Source: Spirochaetaceae bacterium
GTDB taxonomy: Bacteria > Spirochaetota > Spirochaetia > Treponematales > Treponemataceae
Direction: 5' to 3'
DNA: 64,000 nt
Assembly: GCA_017622135.1 (NCBI GenBank)
Contig: JAGARR010000020.1
Location: 1 to 64,000 of the forward strand
The position numbers were made by a program, and so were the translations under genes. Each line of letters opens with the position of its first letter. The first letter of the stretch is position 1. Under the pieces are notes generated by a model. It made no database searches, was not told where the DNA came from, and worked only from the letters and a program-made list of their open reading frames with translations. Below are positions 24,677 to 34,934 of the stretch, piece after piece.

Positions 24677-25819
24677 TCACCAATCCGTTACAAATTCCAT
24701 GTAGTTGTCTTGGGTCACTACAGAAAAGGGGACATCGGGATAATTGTTTGAAAAGGTGAGAGGGCATTTTACCCCTCCCTTTTTCCCGCTGTATTTAAAT
24801 TCGTATGCAAAAAGCTGGTTTTCGGCCTCTTCAATGAAGTCAATTTCCTGTCTTTGGGTGGTACGCCAAAAATAATACTTCCTGCTTCTGTTGTGATACA
24901 AATTGTTCTTGATACGCTGGCTTATCAAGAAATTTTCCCACAGGCTTCCCGTATCGGAGCGTAGCTCCCAAGGAGAGAAATTGGACAAAACCCCATTCCG
25001 CACTCCATTGTCATAGAAATAAATCTTGACACTTTTCTTCAGCTCGTTGCGGACATTCCGGCTGTAGGAACGAAGATGAAAAATCACATAGGCCTTTTCA
25101 AGCAAGTCCACATAGCGCTGCACGGTCTGCACGTCAATTCCCAAGAGTCTACCCAGTTCATTGAAGGAAACCTCGCTGCCCACCTGGAGCGCAAGGGCCT
25201 GAACCAGTTTTTCTATGACGGCGGGCCTGCGAATGTCCTGAAATTCAAAGACATCTTTGTAGAGATAGGAATTCACAATGTTCGCAAGGATTTCCTTTTC
25301 ATCCCCTGGATTGTTCACCACGTCGGGATAAAATCCGAACAGGAGCCGATTGTGCAGCTGGCGGCTTTCCTCCAGCAGGGAGGTGTGCTGCACCAGCTCC
25401 TGGGTGGAAAATCCAAAAAGATTGTATTCGAATTTACGGCCAGTCAGGGGCTCGTTCATGGAATTAGACAAATCCAAGGAGGAGGAGCCAGTCACTGCCA
25501 GCTGCACCTGGGGAAAGGTGTCGTGGAGCAACTTTAAGGTGAGGCCAATATCCTGCACCCGCTGGGCCTCGTCGATGACGATAAAGTCAGCATTTCCCAC
25601 AAGGGACCGAAGCTTTGCCGAATTCGGCTCCGAAAGGAATTTCCTCACCTCACTTTCGTCGCAATTCCAGAACTGCGTTTTGGCAGGAGGCAGCTTCTCC
25701 ATCATGCTTTTCAGCAGGGTTGTCTTTCCCACCTGCCGTGGCCCGATGAGCAAAAGCACCTTGCCCCTGCCCACCTTGGACTCCAAAATGGTCTGCAAAT
25801 CCCGTCGAATTCCACTCAT
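24677..25819 (-). CDS. AAA ATPase with DUF4143 domain (first)
   Basis: 380 residues. Walker A is GPRQVGKTT (27-35), Walker B FIVIDEAQRV (about 79-88) and the sensor region VTGSSSLDLS. A winged-helix-like part (VQRYVDLLEKAYVIFHLR) and a DUF4143 nuclease-like end with QEIDFIEEAENQLFAYEFKYS follow. The DFIE...EFK arrangement recalls a PD-(D/E)XK site. The function of this widespread family is not established. It has its own near-leaderless promoter. A relative lies at 38729. Confidence 0.85.
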   Translation of the reverse strand: MSGIRRDLQTILESKVGRGKVLLLIGPRQVGKTTLLKSMMEKLPPAKTQFWNCDESEVRKFLSEPNSAKLRSLVGNADFIVIDEAQRVQDIGLTLKLLHDTFPQVQLAVTGSSSLDLSNSMNEPLTGRKFEYNLFGFSTQELVQHTSLLEESRQLHNRLLFGFYPDVVNNPGDEKEILANIVNSYLYKDVFEFQDIRRPAVIEKLVQALALQVGSEVSFNELGRLLGIDVQTVQRYVDLLEKAYVIFHLRSYSRNVRNELKKSVKIYFYDNGVRNGVLSNFSPWELRSDTGSLWENFLISQRIKNNLYHNRSRKYYFWRTTQRQEIDFIEEAENQLFAYEFKYSGKKGGVKCPLTFSNNYPDVPFSVVTQDNYMEFVTDW

Positions 25820-25828
25820 GGTAAAAAT

Positions 25829-25834
25829 AGTATA
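25829..25834 (-). promoter_or_regulatory. -10 box very close to the DUF4143 start codon
   Basis: TATACT (read on the minus strand) ends nine bases before the ATG at 25819, leaving at most two or three untranslated bases. Confidence 0.4.
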
Positions 25835-25860
25835 ATAATCTTCGGTTTAAATCAATGAAT

Positions 25861-25900
25861 ATTATAATTTTTTTCGATTACAACCAAAAAAAGTTATAAT
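25861..25900. promoter_or_regulatory. AT-rich inverted repeat between symporter and ATPase genes
   Basis: ATTATAATTTTTTT (25861-25874) pairs with AAAAAAAGTTATAAT (25886-25900) with one bulged G. T runs lie on both strands, so it could end transcription from the symporter or act as an operator for the ATPase gene. Confidence 0.5.
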
Positions 25901-25949
25901 AATCTACTGATTAGCAATGAAGGGTGGCTATCAACCACCCCCACTCCAC

Positions 25950-27329
25950 CTACCACATCTTGCTGAAGATGTCGTAGTAGCCCTTGATAAAGATGGCAAG
26001 GACGATGGCTGGCAGAATCCACTTGATGTAGAGCTTGAGTCTGCGGGGAAAGCCCAGCCCATTCCCCGTATCAGCCTCCGCCAGGAAGTTTTCCCAGCTC
26101 CAGCCCTTCTTGGTGCAGCAAAAGGCCAGAAACAGCAGGGAGCCAAGGGGCAGCAGTGTGGAGCTGACGATGAAGTCCTCCAAATCCAGCACGCCGGTTC
26201 CAGCACCCAGCGGCTGGAAGCCGGACCACAGGTTAAAGCCCAGAATGCAGGGTACGCAGAGAATCACCAGGGCAATGGCATTCACCAGGCAGGCTCGCCT
26301 CCTCGTCCAGCCATGGGTGTCAATCCAATAGCTGACAATGTTCTCAAAGACGGCAATCAGGGTGGACAGGGCGGCAAAGCTCATAAACACAAAGAAGAGG
26401 CTGGCCCAGATGCGGCTTCCTGCCATGTTGTTGAAGATGTTCGGCATGGTGATGAACAGCAGCTCAGGCCCCGCACCGGGATTCACGCCATAGGCAAAGC
26501 AGGCGGGGAAGATGATGAGGCCGCTCATAATGGCCACAAAGGTGTCCAGCAAGATGATTCGCACAGCCTCCCCTGTCAGACTATACCGCTTGTCCACGTA
26601 GGAGCCGAAAATCTCCATGCTGCCCATTCCCAGGCTCAGGGTGAAGAATGCCTGTCCCATGGCGGCAAAGACCACCTCACCAAAGCCCGACTCCGTCACC
26701 TTGCTGAAGTCCGGCAGCAGGTAGAACTTGATTCCCTCGCCGCTTCCCGGCAGCAGCACCGAATTCACCGCCAGCACCAGAATCAGCAGAATCAACAGAA
26801 TCATCATCACCTTGGTGACCTTCTCCACGCCTTTTTCCAGACCGATGCCAACAATGGCAAAGCTTCCCACAACGGCCACCGCCATCCAGCCAAACTGCTT
26901 GCCGGGATTTGCCGTCAGGGAGCCAAAAAATCCGGCCACCCCTGCCGTGTCCAGACCCTGAAACTGGCCGGTGAGACTGGCAAAGCAATAGTACAAGAGC
27001 CATCCACTGATGACGGCATAAAACATCATCAGGATGTAGTTGCCGCCGATGGCCACGTGCCCGTACCAGTGCCACTTGGTTCCTGCAGGCTCCAGCGTCC
27101 TGAAGGCACGGCCCACGTTCTGGCGGGAGGCGCGCCCCACAGAAAATTCCATCACCATGATGGGCAGGCCCAAGGCCACCAAAAAGAAGAGGTAGACCAG
27201 CACAAAGAGCGCTCCGCCGTATTTTCCAGTGATATACGGAAAACGCCACACATTTCCCAAGCCGATGGCACATCCGGCCGACAGCAGAATAAAGCCCAGC
27301 CGAGAGGCCAGGGTTTCTCTTTCTTTCAT
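25950..27329 (-). CDS. Sodium:neurotransmitter symporter (SNF/NSS family)
   Basis: 459 residues with about eleven to twelve membrane helices of the LeuT fold. The first helix holds the family signature SRLGFILLSAGCAIGLGNVW followed by RFPYITGKYGGALF, where sodium and substrate bind. NSS proteins import amino acids or related amines with sodium. The substrate cannot be read from sequence. The gene stands 18 bases after the opp genes on the same strand and may be read with them. GGGTGG/CCACCC downstream (25922-25940) is a possible terminator stem. Confidence 0.9.
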   Translation of the reverse strand: MKERETLASRLGFILLSAGCAIGLGNVWRFPYITGKYGGALFVLVYLFFLVALGLPIMVMEFSVGRASRQNVGRAFRTLEPAGTKWHWYGHVAIGGNYILMMFYAVISGWLLYYCFASLTGQFQGLDTAGVAGFFGSLTANPGKQFGWMAVAVVGSFAIVGIGLEKGVEKVTKVMMILLILLILVLAVNSVLLPGSGEGIKFYLLPDFSKVTESGFGEVVFAAMGQAFFTLSLGMGSMEIFGSYVDKRYSLTGEAVRIILLDTFVAIMSGLIIFPACFAYGVNPGAGPELLFITMPNIFNNMAGSRIWASLFFVFMSFAALSTLIAVFENIVSYWIDTHGWTRRRACLVNAIALVILCVPCILGFNLWSGFQPLGAGTGVLDLEDFIVSSTLLPLGSLLFLAFCCTKKGWSWENFLAEADTGNGLGFPRRLKLYIKWILPAIVLAIFIKGYYDIFSKMW

Positions 27330-27347
27330 ATAAACTCCAATTCCTTT

Positions 27348-28331
27348 TTATACGAGGTGGCAGGCAACCCAGTGCCCGCTGGAAATTTCCCGCAGCTGGG
27401 GCATAGACTCCTTGCATTCAGGCTTTGCCATAGGACAGCGGGTATGGAAGCGGCAGCCTGATGGCGGATTCATGGGCGAAGGAATATCTCCCTCCAGCAC
27501 AATCCGCTGGCGGCTGCGAGACAGCTGGGGATCCGGCACCGGCACGGCGGAAATCAGGGTTTTTGTGTACGGGTGCAGGGGATTCTTGTTCAGCTCGTAG
27601 CTGGTGGAAAGCTCCACCAGGCAGCCCAGGTACATCACACCGATTCGATTGGAGATGTGGCGCACCACGCTCAGGTCGTGGGCAATGAACAGGTAGGTAA
27701 GCCCCAGCTCCTCCTGCATGTCCTCCAGCATGTTCACCACCTGGGACTGGATGGAAACGTCCAGGGCGGAGATGGGCTCGTCACAGACGATGAACTCAGG
27801 CCGCACCGCCAGGGCACGGGCAATGCCCACCCGCTGCTGCTGTCCACCGGAAAACTCGTGGGGATAGCGGTTGGCGTGCTCCGTGTTCAGCCCTACCATG
27901 GCCAAAAGCTCCTTGATGCGGTCCGTCCGCTCCGCCTTGGTAGCCCACAGCTTATGGATGTCCAGAGCCTCCCCGATAATCTCCCCCACCGTCATGCGGG
28001 GGTCCAGGGAAGCCGATGGATCCTGAAAGATAATCTGCATTTTTCGGCGGTAGGGCAGCATCTTCACTGCAGAATGCCTCTTGCCGTCGCCCTCATAGAT
28101 GGTTTCCCCGTCGTAGACAATACGACCGCTGGTGGGCTCGTGGAGACGGATGATGGTGCGGCCCAGGGTTGTCTTTCCACAGCCGGACTCACCCACCAGC
28201 CCCAAGGTCTCCCCCCGCTTGATGAACAGGGACACATCCTCCACCGCCTGCACGCCGGGGCCCTTCATTCCCTTCACCGGGAAATATTTCCTCAAATGCT
28301 GGACCTCCAGCAGAATGTCATTGTCAGCCAT
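27348..28331 (-). CDS. oppF: Oligopeptide ABC transporter ATPase OppF
   Basis: 327 residues. Walker A is GESGCGKTT, signature [15 protein letters not shown], Walker [13 protein letters not shown]. The C-terminal oligopeptide extension carries the usual cysteine pattern ([15 protein letters not shown]), which binds an iron-sulfur cluster in some homologues. It pairs with OppD to power peptide uptake. The start overlaps the oppD stop by eight bases (ATGGCTGA). Confidence 0.93.
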   Translation of the reverse strand: MADNDILLEVQHLRKYFPVKGMKGPGVQAVEDVSLFIKRGETLGLVGESGCGKTTLGRTIIRLHEPTSGRIVYDGETIYEGDGKRHSAVKMLPYRRKMQIIFQDPSASLDPRMTVGEIIGEALDIHKLWATKAERTDRIKELLAMVGLNTEHANRYPHEFSGGQQQRVGIARALAVRPEFIVCDEPISALDVSIQSQVVNMLEDMQEELGLTYLFIAHDLSVVRHISNRIGVMYLGCLVELSTSYELNKNPLHPYTKTLISAVPVPDPQLSRSRQRIVLEGDIPSPMNPPSGCRFHTRCPMAKPECKESMPQLREISSGHWVACHLV

Positions 28332-29403
28332 GGACGGTATCCTCCCCTGCCTTCGACGTCATCTTTGATGCCAGGTGTGTAGCCCCACCCTCGGTTCCGA
28401 ATTCCTCTTTTTTCATCAGCTCCTCCACCCGCAGCCAGCAGGCAGACCGATGCCCCTCCTTGATGGTCACGTGGGGCGGCATCTTCTTGAGACAGATTTT
28501 CATGCAATGCTCGCACCGGGGAGCAAAGGGACAGCCTTCGGGAGGATTCAGCATATCCACCGGAGAGCCTTCGATGGGAATCAGCCGCTCATAATTCTCC
28601 GCATCGACACGGGGCATTGAACGCAAGAGCCCCACGGTGTAGGGATGGGAGGGATTGTAGAAGATGTCGTCCACCGGTCCCTGCTCCACAATCTTTCCCG
28701 CATACATGACCGAAACCTTGTGGCAGATTTCCGCCACCACCCCCAAATTATGGGTGATGAAGATGATGCCCATGTTGGTCTTTTTCTGCAGGGACTTCAT
28801 CAGCTCCAGAATCTGTGCCTGGATGGTCACGTCAAGGGCGGTGGTGGGCTCGTCGGCAATCAGCAGCTTGGGATGGCAAATCAAGCCCATGGCAATCATC
28901 ACCCGCTGGCGCATTCCGCCAGAAAACTCGTGGGGATACTGCCGCATCCGCTTCTCCACGTTGTTTATACCCACCATCTCGAGCATTTCCATGGCACGCT
29001 TTGCAGCCTCCTCCTTGGAAACCGTCTTGTCGTGGGCCCGCAATGCCTCAATCAGCTGGTTCCCGATGGTATACACGGGATTCAGGCAGGTCATGGGATT
29101 CTGGAAAATCATGGCCACCTCCTTGCCCCGGAAGGAGGTCAGCTCCTGGGGGGACAGGGACAGCACATCCTTTCCCTCAAAGGTGATGGAGCCGCCCACC
29201 ACCTTTCCCGGGGGCTGGAGCAGCCCCATGATGGAATAGGCCTCCTGACTCTTTCCTGAGCCGGACTCACCCACGATTCCCATCACCTCACCATAATTCA
29301 AGTCGTATGATATGCCGCCCACTGCCTGCACTTCTCCGGCAGGGGTAAAGAAGGACACCCGCAGGTCACGAACCTCCAGCAGCTTTTCCTTCGTATCTTC
29401 CAT
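28324..29403 (-). CDS. oppD: Oligopeptide ABC transporter ATPase OppD
   Basis: 359 residues. Walker A is GESGSGKS, signature [15 protein letters not shown], Walker [13 protein letters not shown]. The C-terminal motif [17 protein letters not shown] holds the cysteine cluster typical of OppD. After this the tail (about 35 residues) is longer than usual and ends EDTVHG. It is the partner of OppF in the four-gene operon. Confidence 0.93.
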   Translation of the reverse strand: MEDTKEKLLEVRDLRVSFFTPAGEVQAVGGISYDLNYGEVMGIVGESGSGKSQEAYSIMGLLQPPGKVVGGSITFEGKDVLSLSPQELTSFRGKEVAMIFQNPMTCLNPVYTIGNQLIEALRAHDKTVSKEEAAKRAMEMLEMVGINNVEKRMRQYPHEFSGGMRQRVMIAMGLICHPKLLIADEPTTALDVTIQAQILELMKSLQKKTNMGIIFITHNLGVVAEICHKVSVMYAGKIVEQGPVDDIFYNPSHPYTVGLLRSMPRVDAENYERLIPIEGSPVDMLNPPEGCPFAPRCEHCMKICLKKMPPHVTIKEGHRSACWLRVEELMKKEEFGTEGGATHLASKMTSKAGEDTVHG

Positions 29404-29433
29404 AATTGCTTCCTCCTATTTTTCAGTCGGACA

Positions 29434-30771
29434 CTATTTCTTCAGCCGTGGATCCAGGGCATCCCGCAAGCCATCTCCAAACAGATTGAAGGAGAGAATC
29501 ATAATACTCAATACAAAGGCCGGGAACAAAAGACGATAGGGATAGGTATACATTCCCTGAGTGGCCTCCGCCGCCATAGAACCAAGGCTGGTCATGGGGG
29601 CAGAGATTCCCACTCCAAGGTAGGACAAGAAGGATTCCAAGAAGATGGCGGAGGGAATCTGGAGGCAGGTGGTGACCACCAGCTGGCCAATGCAGTTTGG
29701 AAGCAGGTGACGACGGATGATTCGGGCATGGGAGGCACCCAGAGCCTTGGCGGCAGTCACATACTCCTGCTGCTTTACCTGCAAGACCTGGCCACGGATA
29801 ATGCGGCTCATTCCCACCCAGTACAGCATTCCAAAGGCCATGAACATGGAGATGAGGTTTGCACCCATCTTGCTCACCAGGTCGGCACCAAAGCCACCGG
29901 AGCTGGCATAGGCCTTCATAGCCTCGCCCAGCATGGCGGACAGGAGCAAAATTACAAGAACCTCCGGCACCGAATAGATGACCTCCACAATCCGCTGCAT
30001 CACAACATCCACCTTGCCGCCAAAGTAGCCGGAGATGGAGCCGTACAACGAACCGATGACCAGCACCAGCAGGGCGGCGGCCACACCCACAATCATGGAG
30101 ACCCGGGTTCCAATCATAACCCGCACCATGGTGTCGCGACCGAATTTATCGGTGCCGAAGACGTGGGGGAAAACAAATTCACCTGCCGCCTTCCGCTCCA
30201 GCTCAGCACGGGAATAGCCAAAGGCCCGGTTTTTGATTCCCAGCTCCTTGCGCAGATATTTCTCCAGGGCGGCACCAGAAAGCACCTTGCCCTCTGCATC
30301 CTTATACTGGGTCTTGGAGCGAGCCTGGGCCCTGATTTGGGCCAGCTCCCGTGAGCTCAAGGTCTTTCCCTGGGCTGCAGCCTCTGCCTGGGCGGCGGCC
30401 ACCGCCTCCTCAGGGCTTTTCACCTCTATAGCCTCCGCCAGCTTCTGCTGATCCGCCAGGGAGGTGTGCCAGGGATGCAGGTTTTCGGCACCACGGTTGA
30501 ATTCCTCGTAGCCGTAGGGAACAATCACCGGCCCCAAAAATGCAAACAAGGAGATGAACACCAGCACCCCCAAGGCAACCATTGCTACGGTATTTTTTCT
30601 CAAGCGTCGCCAAGCATCTGCCCAATAGGAAATGCTGGAACGCTGGGGAATGAAGTCCTCCTTCTCGGCGGCATCCGCCTTCTGGAAGTCAGTGTCGCTG
30701 AATTCATTCCACTGCAGGATGTCCTCGATGTCGGGCTGCAGGGAGCCCAGCACAATCTTCTTCTCGCTCAT
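29434..30771 (-). CDS. oppC: Oligopeptide ABC transporter permease OppC with large periplasmic insert
   Basis: 445 residues, against about 300 for most OppC. The first helix is near 58-78. An insert of roughly 100 residues then precedes the conserved FGTDKFGRD segment. It is alanine/glutamate rich and helical (SPEEAVAAAQAEAAAQG, RELAQIRAQARSKTQYK). From there the protein is normal: five further helices and the EAA-type loop EYVTAAKALGASHARI. The insert should lie on the outer side of the membrane, where it could contact the binding protein. No oppA gene is adjacent. Confidence 0.9.
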   Translation of the reverse strand: MSEKKIVLGSLQPDIEDILQWNEFSDTDFQKADAAEKEDFIPQRSSISYWADAWRRLRKNTVAMVALGVLVFISLFAFLGPVIVPYGYEEFNRGAENLHPWHTSLADQQKLAEAIEVKSPEEAVAAAQAEAAAQGKTLSSRELAQIRAQARSKTQYKDAEGKVLSGAALEKYLRKELGIKNRAFGYSRAELERKAAGEFVFPHVFGTDKFGRDTMVRVMIGTRVSMIVGVAAALLVLVIGSLYGSISGYFGGKVDVVMQRIVEVIYSVPEVLVILLLSAMLGEAMKAYASSGGFGADLVSKMGANLISMFMAFGMLYWVGMSRIIRGQVLQVKQQEYVTAAKALGASHARIIRRHLLPNCIGQLVVTTCLQIPSAIFLESFLSYLGVGISAPMTSLGSMAAEATQGMYTYPYRLLFPAFVLSIMILSFNLFGDGLRDALDPRLKK

Positions 30772-30773
30772 AA

Positions 30774-31721
30774 TCAGTTCACCCCCTGTGCCAGATTGAT
30801 TCGTGGATCCACCACCTTGTACATGATGTCCACCAGTAGGTTCATCACCACGATGAAGGTTGCCAGAAAAATGGCAGTTCCCATGATCATGGGATAGTCC
30901 AAGGCGGTGATGGACTGGACGAAGGCCTTTCCCAGACCGGGAATGCCGAAGACGTTCTCCACCACAAAGCCACCGCAGAGGGTGAAGGCCGTCAGGGGAC
31001 CGATGTAGGTGATGACGGGAATCAGGGCATTTCGCAGGGCGTGCTTGAACACGATGGGAGCCACGGAAAGTCCTTTGGCATAGGCCGTCTTGATGTACTC
31101 CTGATTGATGGCGTCAAGCATGGAGGAACGGGTGAGGCGGGCGATGTAGCACATGGGATAAAGACCAAGACAGAAGCAGGGCAGCACGTAGCCCCGGATG
31201 CCGTTGGACACGGAGAAGGTGTTGGGGAAGAAGTGGAGGGCGGGAATACCTCCGCAGAACAGCACCATCAAGGTGGTGGCCACCACGAAGCTAGGCAGAG
31301 ACACACCTAAGGTGGTGACCACCCGCAGGACGCTGTCCACCAGCTTGCCACGACGGTATGCCGCAAGACAGCCCAGGGGCACACCCACCAGCGTGGCCCA
31401 AGCCACCGCCACAATGCCGAGGCTGGCGGAAATAGGAAACTTTTCCGTAATCATTTCCAGCACCGGCCTGTTCTTGGACATCTTGATAGAAGCACCAAAG
31501 TCCCCCTGCAGCAGGTTGCCGATGTAGCGGATATATTGCTCCGGCAGGGGCTTGTCCAGACCGTACTTTGCATTCAAGGCATCGATGACGCTTTGGGGCG
31601 GTGTCTTGTCACTGAGCCAGGGATTTCCCGGCACCGCATTCATCAGGAAGAAGGTGACTGATGCCACCAGAAAAACCGTGAGGAAGGCCATCAGCACCCG
31701 CTTGATCAAGTATTTTCCCAT
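30774..31721 (-). CDS. oppB: Oligopeptide ABC transporter permease OppB
   Basis: 315 residues, normal length, six membrane helices. The N-terminus MGKYLIKRVLMAFLTVFLVA and the loop EYIKTAYAKGLSVAPIVFKHALRN (EAA-type contact with the ATPase) are typical. First gene of oppB-C-D-F; oppC starts 2 bases after its stop. The substrate-binding protein OppA must be encoded elsewhere. Confidence 0.93.
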   Translation of the reverse strand: MGKYLIKRVLMAFLTVFLVASVTFFLMNAVPGNPWLSDKTPPQSVIDALNAKYGLDKPLPEQYIRYIGNLLQGDFGASIKMSKNRPVLEMITEKFPISASLGIVAVAWATLVGVPLGCLAAYRRGKLVDSVLRVVTTLGVSLPSFVVATTLMVLFCGGIPALHFFPNTFSVSNGIRGYVLPCFCLGLYPMCYIARLTRSSMLDAINQEYIKTAYAKGLSVAPIVFKHALRNALIPVITYIGPLTAFTLCGGFVVENVFGIPGLGKAFVQSITALDYPMIMGTAIFLATFIVVMNLLVDIMYKVVDPRINLAQGVN

Positions 31722-32007
31722 TTAACACACCCTGTTGATAAATATTCGTGTAAGTTTATAAGATTTGGGCATTATCTTCAATAACAAGAACGGAATCAAA
31801 ACAGCATTTTTTTATCGAATAATCACCTGGCAAGCGAGCCTCACAATGGAAGCTGACACACGTGGGGAGTATGCACGCAACCAACAGGTGAAAATCATGG
31901 TTTTTCTACATTATAAATTTGCAAAACAAGCTCAGATATTATATACTTTATAATAAATACTATTTAATAATTATTCTTAAACAAGAATGATATGTGAGGA
32001 TAGGAGC
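31722..32007. promoter_or_regulatory. Divergent region oppB/perR with PerR-like boxes
   Basis: 286 bases, AT-rich toward the right. TTATAATAAATACTA (31948-31962) matches the PerR-box consensus TTATAATNATTATAA in 11 of 14 defined positions. The palindrome AATAATTATT lies at about 31965-31974. Both are just upstream of the regulator and suit autoregulation. No gene is seen. Confidence 0.45.
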
Positions 32008-34760
<2,753 letters not shown>

Positions 34761-34852
34761 ATCCCACCGCAAAAGGGTGACGGAAATGGTGATTTCTACG
34801 ATGTCATAACGGGCTTGCTATGCCGAGGGAAATCAATCCGAGGTAAAGTCAA

Positions 34853-34893
34853 AAGAAAAAAACAAGGCTGTTGTGGCAAAAGCCACAACAGCC
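34853..34893 (-). terminator. Terminator of the B-repeat lipoprotein gene
   Basis: GGCTGTTGTGGC (34866-34877) and GCCACAACAGCC (34882-34893) form a perfect 12-bp stem with a 4-base loop. On the minus strand it is followed by TTGTTTTTTTC. It could also stop katG transcription, though no T run follows on the plus strand. Confidence 0.85.
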
Positions 34894-34934
34894 TGTCAGT
34901 CGCCGAAACCATTAAGTCCCTCGTGCGGTAGTCC

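Noticed and set aside
25917..27461. 514-codon open frame antisense to the sodium symporter
   Set aside because: His/Gln-rich text created by reading a GC-rich membrane protein gene backwards; the symporter is clear.
31765..31953. 62-codon ORF between oppB and the PerR-like gene
   Set aside because: No ribosome site, mixed composition and position in a divergent regulatory region argue against a gene.
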